Positions 31,100 to 42,492 of a DNA stretch of 64,000 nt are shown piece after piece. Numbering within the stretch: the stretch's first letter is position 1; every line of letters starts with the position of its first letter. The notes under the pieces were generated by a model. That model worked only from the letters and a program-made list of their open reading frames with translations. It did no database searches and was not told the origin of the DNA. The DNA is from Raffaelea ambrosiae (lineage: Eukaryota > Ascomycota > Sordariomycetes > Ophiostomatales > Ophiostomataceae): NCBI GenBank assembly GCA_002778195.1, contig PCDI01000003.1, positions 1,526,295-1,590,294 of the forward strand, given 5' to 3'. Both the position numbers and the translations under genes were made by a program.

Positions 31100-32719
31100 T
31101 CATTTCCCGTCATTTTCATCTGCTGGCGATTCTTCCAGAGATTGCAAAAGATTCTTGATGCGCTCGATTCCCGTCTCTGGATCGAGCGTCAAAATGGATT
31201 TTTGCAGCACGTCCCGGAACTGCGCACGATACGACCTGGCTAGAGTCTGAAGATGGTCGTCTGGGTCGTCCTCTTCATCGTAATAGTCGTCAGATTCCGC
31301 CATGGACAGAAAGTCTCTCTGGACTTTGCTTAGCAGTGTGTCGCGCACCCTCTCTGCCAGCTGCGGGAGCGGAGTCCCAGCCCCAAACACAAGCTTCACC
31401 CGCCCCGGAAGAAAGTTGGCATGTGAGCGGTCCAGACCTGCTGCTGACAGGGTAGCCTCTTCTTCCGGAAGAAGCAAATCATCAACCATTTCATGGAGCA
31501 AACCGTACTCAAAATGGGAAAACTCAGGGGCGATGTCGAGCTCATCGGGACAGCGGGCCTTGCCTACCACAGAGCTGGCATTGGAAATCGGCCTCAGAGA
31601 CAGGAGGAAGCCGCTTGATTGGGGTGTCTTGGTGTCACTTTCCCCTTCTGCTGCATCTGCACCCCGACTCCGTATCTTGATATTCACGTAGTCGTTGTGC
31701 AGCGTAGGTGTCGGTGGGATAATAAAACCGTATCCAAGCAAGAGCTCGCTGTTGGTCTTCAAGCCGTAGTTATTGAACACCTGTTCGCCAGGCTTATAGT
31801 TCTGCTGAACCTGAAGTGAAATGCTGGTGCAGTCTTCCGTGTGAGACAACTTCCAGTCTACTTTCGCTCTAGGGTCGTGGTTGCCCAGGTCCAACACCGG
31901 CAGGAGAACTGAAAAGTCATCAACGTCGTTGTCTGCTGGAGGCTCAAATAGCGCGTTCTGGGGGTGGCTGATCGCAGCTCTCCTCTTCATCTCCTGCACC
32001 ACCGGAATCGGCAACACCGTAGACGGGCGGAAGCTGCGGCTGGAGAAAATGCAGAATGCCCAGTTGTACAGGATCTTATTGTAGGAGTCCACATTGGGGA
32101 AGCCAGCATCCCGCAACACTTGGATTGCCCTCTTGTACTCCTTTGACAACCTGCCCCGAATCTCCTTGACAGCTGATTCTGCATTGGTATCTGCCAAAAG
32201 ATCATGCAGCCCACTGCTCTTGGACCACAGCGGCGGCAGATTCCAGGCGTGGATGTGCATCGGGTCCGGCAGAGTAGATATGTAGGGGTACCAGTGGGAC
32301 TGCCTATCCTTCAAGTACTCGTGAATCAAGAAGAATCTACCAACCACATGTGGCGGCAATTCAACCAGAAAGGTATCAGGAAACACATGTGTGGATTGTG
32401 GCATTTCCACGCTTGGCCCAGGCAGGATGGGCTGCCCGCCAGCTAGCACATTCAAATACGACAGCGAAGTCGCAAAAGGACACCCCACAGCAACGTCCCC
32501 TGGTATGAGACTGTCACTGGATTCGACAGATATCTGTCCTGGTGGCTGCTCCAACGATGTCTCAGCTAGGCTGCCCTCTGCCTTCTGAGGCTTCACTCGC
32601 AGGGAGACCCCGGTCACCTCATCGCGGTAGACTTCGACGTTTTCGTGTATCCAGCCGCCGTGAAGCTTTGACCACTCCACAAGATGTGAGAAGCGGGGGT
32701 CGGTATCCGGCTCAGCCAT
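31100..32719 (-). CDS. SET-domain protein lysine methyltransferase
   Basis: A 539-residue single-exon protein of the RuBisCO-LSMT/SETD6-like class, which transfers methyl groups from SAM to lysines of non-histone proteins (ribosomal proteins, elongation factors). The split SET domain covers about residues 25-320. It has an N-terminal element (FSHLVEWSKLHGGWI), an inserted helical iSET region, and the core motif VLDLGNHDPRAKVDW, whose NH is part of the SAM site. The catalytic-pocket motif PGEQVFNNYGLKTNSELLLGYGF supplies the conserved Tyr. A C-terminal substrate-binding-like helical region ends in an acidic patch (DDYYDEEDDPDD). The frame opens 13 codons earlier, but MAEPDTD at 32719 is favoured. 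Probably nuclear or cytosolic; the substrate is unknown. Confidence 0.85.
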   Translation of the reverse strand: MAEPDTDPRFSHLVEWSKLHGGWIHENVEVYRDEVTGVSLRVKPQKAEGSLAETSLEQPPGQISVESSDSLIPGDVAVGCPFATSLSYLNVLAGGQPILPGPSVEMPQSTHVFPDTFLVELPPHVVGRFFLIHEYLKDRQSHWYPYISTLPDPMHIHAWNLPPLWSKSSGLHDLLADTNAESAVKEIRGRLSKEYKRAIQVLRDAGFPNVDSYNKILYNWAFCIFSSRSFRPSTVLPIPVVQEMKRRAAISHPQNALFEPPADNDVDDFSVLLPVLDLGNHDPRAKVDWKLSHTEDCTSISLQVQQNYKPGEQVFNNYGLKTNSELLLGYGFIIPPTPTLHNDYVNIKIRSRGADAAEGESDTKTPQSSGFLLSLRPISNASSVVGKARCPDELDIAPEFSHFEYGLLHEMVDDLLLPEEEATLSAAGLDRSHANFLPGRVKLVFGAGTPLPQLAERVRDTLLSKVQRDFLSMAESDDYYDEEDDPDDHLQTLARSYRAQFRDVLQKSILTLDPETGIERIKNLLQSLEESPADENDGK

Positions 32720-33951
32720 TCCGCGTGCCTCGTGTCGTGCTGTTGTCGTCGCTCTCAATACCCTCCTCTGTCACCTGGCAAATTCTCGTTCCAGACTCCA
32801 GGAAGTCACATGATATATCCACGTGCAAGAGCTGTTGACGACGCACGTGACTCTCATATGCATAGTGGTTCGCCGTTTGCGGCAAGGTGCGAGTGGGGGC
32901 TGGACCAGCCACGAGGATTTGCCTTTTTTTTTCAACCTTTTTTTTTGCGACCAGCGGCAAATTAAGCTGTAGAAATTTTCGACACTCCAGCTCGGCCCTT
33001 TACACGTCCCCCTTTCTTTCCTCATCCTCTTTCATCTCTTTTTCCTTCTCCTGTCCCTCCCTTCACTTGCAACCGCTTCATTCTTTTTTTTTGTGTTTTC
33101 CATTTCTTTCCCACCTAAGCACCCAGCAATACGCGCCGACAAAGAAGGGCGATCTAATAGTTTCTGGGATTCGCATCGAGTATCGACCCTGAAACGCCTT
33201 AATACAACATCGCTATTCCATCTGCTGCTCCTGCTCCTCTTATTTCCTTTTTCTTGACTTCTGTCTGCCGACACCTCGTTTTCTCGTCTCGCGCGGGAGA
33301 GTAATCTGGTGCCTCTGATTTGTGACAACCCGTCTATTTTGCGCGCGCCAAATCGCGTCATTAAGTTTTCTGCTCGCTGATCGTTTGCTTGAAACCACAA
33401 AAAACTGCCTGCCTGCCAGACGCGCGATCGCGTCGACCAGCTGCCTTTTTGACGAAACCCAACCAAACCACGAACTCATCGTTGCTCGCCCTCTTGCCGT
33501 GTGTGTCTCTGCGATAACTGTAAGAACCAGACATCCCGAAACCTGACTACATACATTTTGGCTGGTTGTGAAGGAAGGCCTGGACAGAAGGACAGGAGAA
33601 CAAAAGAACACAAGAACAGAAATAAAGTTGGGTTTGGCTGTCTTGCCGCCCGCCGATTGAACTGCTCTGCTCGTCTGTTGCTCTGTTGCTCCGTTGCTTT
33701 GCTGCTGTCTTTGTTGATCTCTGTCCCCTTGTGCTCACTTCGAGTCTTGTCGCCAAGTGACTGCTCGCTGCCACAACTGGAATGCACCTCGCAGCCAACC
33801 ATGCGAAGGAATAGCAGAATCTAATACCAAGTCATCATCCAGGTCATCAGTGAAGCAGGCGCGTCGTCAGTTGGAATACGTTCTTGTCAGAAACGGAAGG
33901 AAATAGAAACCGCAGGAACAAAAATCACTACAGGCAGCACTCTGCGCAAAT
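32720..33951. other. Intergenic, long leader of KH gene
   Basis: A 1.2-kb stretch without a supported gene. From about 33000 it is C/T-rich with several upstream ATGs, which would make a long, possibly uORF-bearing 5' leader for the KH-domain gene starting at 33952. No domain appears in any frame. Confidence 0.5.
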
Positions 33952-36165
33952 ATGGCAGAACTCAACAATCTCGAGTCCATATTAGCGACGCTCGGTAAGT
34001 CACGCTCAACATACTCACGCTGGAAATGTTTATTCCTGTAATTTCTCCAAGAGGAGGCCGGGCTGGAAGGCGAGACACCAGCCTTCCATGTTCGGCAAAC
34101 TTCATGTCTGCGCTGCAAATGCCTGTTTATGTCTGCCGACTACTTTGTTTGCCTCCTGTTTGAACTGTCTATTTATGTGCTTAACCGCATGGATGTCCTT
34201 AAACAAAACGAAAGCATTTTTCTGACCATGATTTCTTTGTCGCCAAACAGCTGCGCAAAAGCCTGCGACCTCGACACCGCCACAAGGCCAGCAGTCTGCT
34301 GCATACCCTCCACCGCCGGCGTCTGGCTACCCGGGGCAGTCACAGGCACCTCCTCCCGGAGTGTCCAGTGGCGCGCCGGGCTACCCGACAGCTCCTCCCT
34401 CGGGCTCATATCCCTACCCGCAGCCAACTTCGAGCGGTAGCTTGGACTTGAGCGCTGCCGTCAAGCCGACGTCTTCCGGCAGTGTCAGTATCCAGGAAGC
34501 CATTGCTAGAGCCAAAGCGCATGCTGCCCAAAACGGTGTCACGCCCTACGACCGGCCCATCACCTATGCCGCTGGCCCGCCAGCCGGCCACTCCGAACCT
34601 CACCGGTACCGCAACTCGCGATCGCGTTCGCCGCCGCCGAATCGCCGCGGAGGCGACAACTACCGCGAGAACTACAACCCCTACCGGGACGAGCGCCGCG
34701 AAGGAGCACGTGAATACGGCAATCAGGAACGGCCCTACAGCCCGGCCCTGCGCGGTCGTGGCCGCGACCACCAGGACTCGTTTTCTCCCCGCGGTGGCAA
34801 TGGCGGGCGGCCTCGTTCGCCTGGCCGCGGAGGAGGCGACGACAACACGGAGACGATTGAAATCAAGGCGAACCTCGTGGGCCTCATTATTGGCCGCCAA
34901 GGCGAGAACCTGAAGCGTGTGGAAAGCGAGAGCGGGTGCCGGGTGCAGTTCCTGTCCGCTGCCAACCCCGAAGACGAGAACCGCCAGTGTAAGATTACTG
35001 GCCAGCCTGCTCGCCGGGCGGAGGCGATTGCAGCCATTCACCAAATCATCGAGGACAACGGCATGACCAACGGCCCATCGTGGGGAGGTGACCGCAATGG
35101 TGGCGGTCCCCCGGGCGGACACGGCGGTCCTGGAGGACGCTTCGGCGGCGGCGGCGGAGGTGCAGGCGGCGCTGGCGGTCCAGGGTTCCAGCCGAACCTC
35201 AAGGAAGGCGAGGAGTGCCTGCAGATAATGGTCCCTGATAGGACCGTGGGCCTAATCATTGGTCGCGGTGGAGAGACGATCCGGGACCTTCAAGAGCGGA
35301 GCGGCTGTCATATTAACATTGTGGGCGAATCCAAGAGCGTCAACGGTCTGCGGCCTGTGAACCTGATTGGCTCACGCGCGTCTACGACGCAAGCGAAAGA
35401 TCTCATAATGGAGATTGTTGACAGCGACACCCGTAACGGCCCGGCTGGTCCTGGTGGTCCCGGCGGTGGAGGTCCCGGGGGCCCGCCTTTCCGTCACGGA
35501 GGCCGTGGCGGGGATGGACCCGAAGGTGGCTACGGTGGTGGCGGCGGCTACGGCGGCGGCGGCGGCGGCGGCGACCGGGTGCAAGACTCCATGTTCGTGC
35601 CGTCTGATGCTGTCGGCATGATCATCGGCAAGGGTGGTGAGACCATCCGCGAGATGCAGAGCCAGACCGGCTGCAAGATCAACGTGACACAGACTTCGGG
35701 TGCCAACGAGAATGAGCGCGAGATTGGCCTGGTCGGATCGCGCGAAGCCATTGAGCAGGCCAAGATCGCCATTGAGGAAAAGGTGGAGGCAGTGCGGCAG
35801 AAGAACAGCGGTGGTGGTGGCTACCACGGCGGCGGCGGCCGTGGTCGGGGCGGATACCAGCCCCGTGACTACGACAACCAGGGCTATGGCGGTGGCGGCG
35901 GTGTTGGGCGTGGCAGCGGTGCCGGTGCCGGTGCCGGTGCCGGCGCGGGTGGTCCACCAGGAATGACCAGCGACGATCCTAACGCGGATCCATATGCTCC
36001 CTGTAAGTTTTGGCATTCGCTTGTCCGCCTCTTTTCGACAATTACTAACAACCTATCCCGACAGATGGCGGTTACGCAGCCTACGTGGCGCTGTGGTACC
36101 AAGCTGTGGCCCAGCAACAGGGCGCCGGCGGTGGTGCTCCTCCGGCCCCGGGCAACGATGCTTGA
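33952..36165 (+). CDS. Triple KH-domain RNA-binding protein
   Basis: A 631-residue FUBP/KSRP-like single-stranded nucleic-acid-binding protein. Exons are 33952-33994 (14 codons, MAELNNLESILAT), 34251-36002 and 36065-36165. The introns are 256 nt (GTAAGT...ACAG) and 62 nt. Three KH domains carry intact GxxG loops: GRQG (~residue 228), GRGG (~351) and GKGG (~472), each in the family context LIIGR.GE or MIIGKGGE. They are separated by Gly/Pro- and Gly/Tyr-rich low-complexity linkers. An N-terminal P/Q/G-rich segment and an RS-like patch (RNSRSRSPPP) precede KH1. The C-terminus, restored by the last intron, has YGGYAAYVALWYQ, similar to the Tyr-rich tails of FUBP proteins. It likely acts in mRNA processing or stability. 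The long 5' intron is common in conserved fungal genes. Confidence 0.92.
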
Positions 36166-36944
36166 TTTTTTTCTCCAACCAGTGTATCAAGACTCATGTC
36201 TTTTGTGCGCTGCAGTCTATCTGTTTCTTACCTCTGTGCTATGTCAACTCCTGGACAACCTTTGATACCCCAACCTGCCGCTGCCAAGCGAGCAACGGCC
36301 CAATTGTTTATCTCTTGTCTTGGCCTTATTTTATTTGATTCTTTTGGGTGGATGAGATAAACGCAAACAATCACACCAGGTATAATGTAGTTTGGGAAAA
36401 TAAGGAGGGAGCCAAAAAACAACGACGAAAAAAAGAAACGGAAAACGAATATCATCAGGGAGGGGGGGTTTTCAACCAACGGCGGCAGGGCATCAAAATG
36501 GGGATTATGGGAAAGCAGTTCACTCTTATTTTTTATCTGTGGGATGGGAGTTCTTTTCGATTTGTTTACTCGGTTGTTCTTTGATGTCTTTTTGTATGCC
36601 TTCTGACTGCTTTTACTGGTCTTGGGTTGAAATTCTTCTCTTCGTCGTAAGTCTTGCAGTACTTTGGCTCTATGCCAGTTGCGGCCTGGCCCCATTCCGA
36701 CGAGGCTTTTATCAAGCTGGGTTTTTCTGTTCCTTTCATTTGCTTGTACTCTTTTGTCAATGTCTGGTTTGTCTGGTTTCTATGGCTTTTATCAGGTTTC
36801 ATCGTTTCTGTACGCCTGACTGGTTCTGTTTTTCGTTATTACAATTTATATTTCAACAAACCTCTATGCTTTTCTTTCATACATGGAAAGGCAACAAAAC
36901 AATCAAGTCGTGAAACGGTATAAATGCCTAACTTCGTGCGTGAT
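36166..36944. other. Intergenic region (convergent 3' ends)
   Basis: Shared 3' flank of the KH gene (+) and bet4 (-). It is A/T-rich around 36420-36900 and no gene is supported. Confidence 0.6.
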
Positions 36945-38496
36945 TCAGTCGTCCCTTTCGTAAGACGGTCTGTGGCGCCCCAAAATGTACTCAACCTCAA
37001 TATCATCCCAACGCCCGCTCCGCATGGGGTCCAGCTCCCGCAACTTGGCCAGCCAGACCTTGATATCCCCAATCTCGTCCCCTTCCAGTGCGCGCTCATT
37101 CAGCTTAGATATAGCAATGGTGTACTCAAGCAACGCCTCGTAAATCCACTTGACGTCGTCATAGTCTAGCAATAGGTCTTTGATATCATCCATTTCTCGT
37201 GTCGCATACGTCATCCGCTCCTCGAGTGTGAAGTGCGGTGTAATCGTTGGTCTCCCAATGTAGTCCGTCAAGTTGATCATCAGGAACTGGTGGTAGAACC
37301 ACAGAGACTGGTCTTCGGGGCCGACATTGAGGGCCTCGCGAATGATGCCGAGTTCTGTGGAGATGGGAGTCATCAAGTTAGACACAGATTATACTCAAGA
37401 GTAGGATGTGCGCGGGTGGGGAGTAGCTTGCCTTCGTCCAAAAAGCTCTTCCGGGCCACGTCGTTGGCCCCCCGCTCGTTCAGCAGTCGCGGTATCAACT
37501 TGCTGCGGTTGTGCCAGGCTGAAAAGTTGGAGAGGTCGGTGCGCACCATCTTGGTCGTGTAGGCAAACTCAGACTCGACCAGGCTGCTCGGCTTGCCGTC
37601 CGGGCTCAGAGCCGGGCTCTCAAGCTTCTCCACGACCTGCCGGCGGTACCCCCAGGCGTGGAAGTTGCGGCGGTCCTTGGTCAGCATTTTGGAGTCGAGC
37701 GCGAGCTCTTCCTCCCATATGCGGCGGGCGGTGCTGGGCGGCAGTCTCTGCACGGCCTGCTCCAGAATCCATATCCGGTAGCTCCAGATCCAGTAGCACT
37801 TGGGAAACTCCATGAGCAGCGGAATGGTGAACTGCAGCTCGGCCGTGAGGGCGGCCACATCGCTAGCGATGTCTTCCTTCTTTGCGATCTCTTCTTGTTG
37901 GACATTTCCCAGCTGTTCTGCCTCACTATAAGATGTCGCCAATGTCGGCCCATGTGATTCGTGGCTGGGCTGGGTCGCGGCCGATGACGAGGACCAGGAG
38001 CCACCGGAGGACGATGTAGTCGTTACGGTCGGACATGAACTCGTAGACGCCGCCGAGGAGTGCTGCCCAGAGGAGCGTCTTGACAATAAGCCAGAAATTA
38101 GACACCGCCTGCGGGCGTTCCATACTGTATAGTATTCGGGGTTGAGCTTGAGCAGCCGCGTCGTGAGCTGGAACAGGTGGTTGTCGTAGGTTTTGTGCGA
38201 GATCTGGTAGAAGGCACAGACTGATTAGCAGCCGACATTGGCCAGTCTATTGCGCAAAGTATGTCGCGTGGCCATGCAACCCACACTGCTCCGGATCTCG
38301 TCTTCGAGCTCGCGATATTTTTTGATGCGCTCAACGTCCAGGCGTTTCTGGTCGTCTGTTCGTGTTCGAGGCCCGCGCGGAACGCCGTGCTGGGGAGTGT
38401 GTGTTAGACAAAATGAATAAAAAGAAAGGGAGGGGGGCGGGAGGAAAATGGGAAGAGAACAACGGAAAGTCAGGGTCATGTACGTACACTCGCCAT
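36945..38496 (-). CDS. bet4: Rab geranylgeranyltransferase alpha subunit
   Basis: A 431-residue prenyltransferase alpha subunit that, with the Bet2 beta subunit, attaches geranylgeranyl groups to Rab GTPases. Four exons on the minus strand: 38496-38488 (only 9 nt, Met-Ala-Ser), 38389-38285, 38203-37432 and 37354-36945. The introns are 98, 81 and 77 nt. The last is GC-AG (AG|GCAAGC...CTAAC...CACAG). Five PPTA-type repeats are visible: NPEYYTVWNARRR, FPKCYWIWSYRIW, RRNFHAWGYRRQV, LSNFSAWHNRSK and EDQSLWFYHQF. The N-terminus HGVPRGPRTR is diagnostic of fungal Bet4. A Ser/Thr-rich insertion of ~45 residues separates repeats 1 and 2. It is free of stops and is taken as coding. Confidence 0.9.
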
Positions 38497-39883
38497 GCCG
38501 AAATCTGTGATGCCGACAGCCCAATGCGCGCGCGAAAGAAAGAGCTGCTGCACACCTAACAAACTTCCTGCGCAGGCCTCATGCAAGGCAGTTGCGACGT
38601 GGGCAAAAGGTGGGGTCCGTCGGCCTTCCCCAGCCGGTTGCATGTGGATGGATGGGGAGTTGCGATGTCACGTGTATGTGCACGTGTAGCACGTGTAAGA
38701 GGCTCTGTCGAGGTGACGATGCCAACTTCACCTGCATCGTGAGATGCATTTGAGGTGCGTTGATTGCGTGCTGTTTCTTATTGACGCACTACAACTATTT
38801 TCAGCAAGTTAGTTGGAGAGAACAGAACGACGCAGCAGACCCAGTCACCAGAGTCCCCAAGTGCCACAAAGGTGCAGAGACATTCAATGGTTTCGTTCAG
38901 TCTTGTCATCTGAACGCGAAAGTGACGCAGCATCGCGACTCATTCGCCTATTGCTGCCGGATTTGTATAGCTATTTGAATACGTCCATTACTGAGCAATG
39001 GCAGGCACGTACTGGGAGGACCCTCAAATTGCTGCTGCAGTCCTTTGCTCCTGCCCTTTTGGAAGCCTTCTTCTGCTAGCCAAGCCCGATTTTTCAGTTT
39101 CCACTCAGAATGCCATCATGTCAGAATAGTTACAGATACAGAAAGATCTTTTCCCTGTTCATAGCTCCTTCCTCTATTGAAGGCCTCTTCCTATTGTTAA
39201 AAGGCCTGCCATTCGCTCTGTCTTTGTTCTGTGCTCCTTTCCCCTTTCCATGCCCTATGTCAATGCAGCCTCGTCAAGTATACTTAGCTTCCCCCTGAAT
39301 CCTAAGAGGCTTCCTCTCTTTCTAGATGCCGGTATTGTCTACTACCTCGTGTCACGGCGACGCCTGGCCAAGCATATCCTAACTCGCCGGCCACGCAGAC
39401 GACATTCCTCACGCCTTCAGTATTATAATCCAAGAGGAGAATCCCAGTCAACGAGGCAGCACGGTTGGTAAACGAAGTGCACCCTCAAAAAGGACAGCCA
39501 GATAACCGGCCCAAGAAAAATTCAGCAAAGACGATCTTCTTATTTTTGTTTTCTCCTTGCGCTTTTTTCCTTCTTTCTTTTTCTTTCTTCTAATCTTCAT
39601 TCTTTTGATTTCATTTCATACTCCTGTTCTGTCCTTGCCCGGGGAGAAAATGTGCCATTTGCAGGGAACAGGCTGATTTTTACCAAGAAGCGGAAGACAT
39701 CACATACATCGCCAAACCCAGTCTCGAAGTTGTTCCATGAGTCAGGCCGAGCAGATCTCTCTCCCAATCTAACGAGGAACAGCGGCAAAACACAACCGAT
39801 GAATCCCATGCAGCACGATATTCACCAATTATTCCTACGCCCTCTTCACGACATTCACCCATCACCCACCCGCTGCATGTGTA
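38497..39883. other. Intergenic between divergent bet4 and ama1-like genes
   Basis: A 1.4-kb divergent promoter region. A cluster of CACGTG-type elements lies near 38660-38690 (cacgtgtatgtgcacgtgtagcacgtg: three CACGTG/CACGTGT sites in ~30 bases), a likely bHLH/E-box binding site. No gene is supported in the rest. Confidence 0.55.
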
Positions 39884-42492
39884 ATGCGGTTCGCGATGAT
39901 GGAAACCCCACGCCGCAAAACGCCTCTTGTTCTTCGCACTCGGCCATTCTCGAGTTCGAGTGGCAGCGAATCCTCTACTCCTTCGACGATTGCAACCTCC
40001 CAAGATTCGGGATACGGATCTAAGACAGCCACTCCTGACAAGCCATCAAAGCCGCGGCCGATCTTCGACTTCAGCACTCGTGTTTTCGATGGCAACAGCC
40101 CTGACCCGTCGGAGCATATATCTGGCCTCGACGAAGACGACGACGAGCAGTGCGACGCAACGAAGACCGGAAACCTTGGCTTCAAAATCAAAACCAAGCA
40201 CCAGAAATCTGCCAGTCTTCCGCATCTCTCCGGATACCGTTGCCGTCCGAGCCTCCCGTCCGCATTTTTCTCGCCATCGACACCAAAGTCAAGCCCTCGT
40301 CGGGGATCAGAGTCAGAAACCTCTTTTCGAGCTTCCGCGAACCCATCGCTCCGCCGCCTTGACCGATTTGTCCACTCGCGTAGCACCATCAATGCAGACA
40401 GCACGCCCCTGTCTGACAAATTCCGCCTGACGCACTTGCCCAGTAAACTGACTTCCCGTGAGAAGATTCTTCGACACAGCAGGGCATCCGCAGACGTTTT
40501 TGTCCAGCCGCCGCCCCGCTTCAATCCTGCTCCCACGGAATCAGACGCCCGCCAGGCAGCACAGGAGGCCGCTGGAGTTCCACCACTGGCCAGGACTAGG
40601 ACAACTCTGGGCTCGGTGGACTTTAACAGCGACCCCGAATTGGGTCTGAACCAGCCACTCCTGAGCTACGGATCTATGTGGTCTCTAGGTACCTTGGCAC
40701 CGAATGTGGGTGCTGTTGAGGATGGGCACGGCAATCTTGTGCAGAGCGGAACAAACGCCCCATACTTCACGTCCAACTTTGTCTACGAATCCGGCAAGTC
40801 AGAGGAAGAGAAACGACATCGCGGCCGCTTGGCTGCAGCTCTGGACATCGACTTGGCCTCGAGAGTCCTCCCATCAGCGGGAGCCCTTACCTCGCGCTCT
40901 AAGACGCAACTGCCAGACACCAGAAAGACAAAGTGGGACGGGGCCGTGTGGAAAAAAGAAGGCTACAAGCCAGGTAAGACCTGGCCTCCATCAAAAATAG
41001 AATTCCTCTAGGTGGCTAACGTGACCAAGATCCTCCCAAGGAGAAGCAGGATTCACGTCCGCTGAGGTGAGTGCTCGTCGGTTAGAATGCCCGTTACATG
41101 GATGGCATCTAACATTGTGGCAGAATCCTGGCAGCACCTGATCTAAGAGACGACTTTTATTGTTCTGTTCTGGCATATTGCCCGACATGCGAAACTATCG
41201 CGGTTGGGTTGGGAGATGCGCTGTACCGCTGGTCGGAAAACAGCGGAGCGAAGCTACTGAATGGCAGCACGACGAGCAGCACCTGGTTGACGGCGCTAGC
41301 GTTTTCCTCGACACAGGGCGGCAAAAGCATCCTTGCTTTTGGTCGCTCCAACAACATGCTTGGCCTGCTGTCCATGTACGAAGCAGGTGTGTCTCGGATG
41401 CTCGTCCAAGAGGCAGCGCCGATTTCCTGCCTGAGCTGGCGCCCAACATGTACGAAGCGCCCGTCCAAAAACCCGCATAGTCTTGGGAAGCTGGTGGAAA
41501 CAGAAGACCTTCTCGTTGGAGACGACACGGGAAACATCGTGTACTATGTTGTCGAGTGGCCGGACACGTGGGAGGCCGAGCGCGACAATTGGCGCGGCGA
41601 GATGACGCTGGTGTCCCGGATCTCGATCCATTACCAGCAGATCTGCGGCCTCGCATGGTCCATTGACGGGAAATCGTTTGCCACGGGCGGAAACGACAAC
41701 CTCTGCAGCTTCTTTAAGGTTGACAACGTCCTTCCCAAGGCCTACCAAACACAGAAGACACAAAAGGTCGGTGCCGTCGCCTCGGGGAATGGGCAGGAAA
41801 AGCAGGGCCAACGCCTTGTGGGTGCCGGAGGAAGTCAATTGAAGGCAGTTCTTCCTGGTGGATCGCAAGTCCGTGAGCGCGTTCGCAGCGACTCCCACAT
41901 TCGCCGTGTTGGACCGGGACAGGAATCCTGGCAGTGGGAGCACGGCGCTGCAGTCAAGGCAATTGCGTTTTGCCCATGGCAAGAAGGTCTTGTGGCAACT
42001 GGAGGCGGCTCCAATGACAGGTGCATCCACTTCTTCCACACAACATCGGGAGCAGCCCTGGCCACGATCTTTGTGTCGTCGCAGGTGACCAGTCTCGTCT
42101 GGAGCACGACGCGGAGGGAGATTGCTGCCACGTTCGGGTTCGTTCATCCCGGCCATTCCATCCGCATTGCCGTGTACTCGTGGCCCGAGTGCAAACAAGT
42201 CGCCGCCATTCCGTTCGAGGCTGAGAGTCGCGTTCTCTATGGCATTTCCTGTTCCAAGGGGCCGTACTACCGATCCAAGAATGCCCTCCCTAACGATAAG
42301 AAGCGCCGTCGTGAGGGTGACACTCTTCGCGAAGGATGTATTGCCGTGGCCTCGAGTGACGAGAGCGTCCAGTTTTACGAACTGTGGCCCTCTGACGAGA
42401 AGCCGGTCACTGGCGGCGTGGGCATGCTTGGCGGTAGCGACATTCTCGAGGACATGGAGGGGATCCAGAAAGAGGGTGACATTATTCGTTGA
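39884..42492 (+). CDS. ama1: Ama1-type APC/C activator, WD40
   Basis: An 831-residue Cdc20/Cdh1-family co-activator of the anaphase-promoting complex, of the meiosis-linked Ama1 type. Exons are 39884-40973, a 37-nt microexon at 41030-41066, and 41124-42492. The introns are only 56 and 57 nt. Residues 160-166 are a C-box (DRFVHSR), which binds the APC/C. The N-terminal 360 residues are otherwise disordered and Ser/Pro-rich. The WD40 propeller starts at ILAAPDLRDDFYCSVLAYC and includes ICGLAWSIDGKSFATGGNDN and AVKAIAFCPW...VATGGGSNDRCIHFF. The protein ends in Ile-Arg, the IR tail that docks on the APC/C. Repeats 4-5 are separated by a ~60-residue insertion. Another in-frame Met lies at 39896, so the exact start is not certain. 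Confidence 0.87.
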
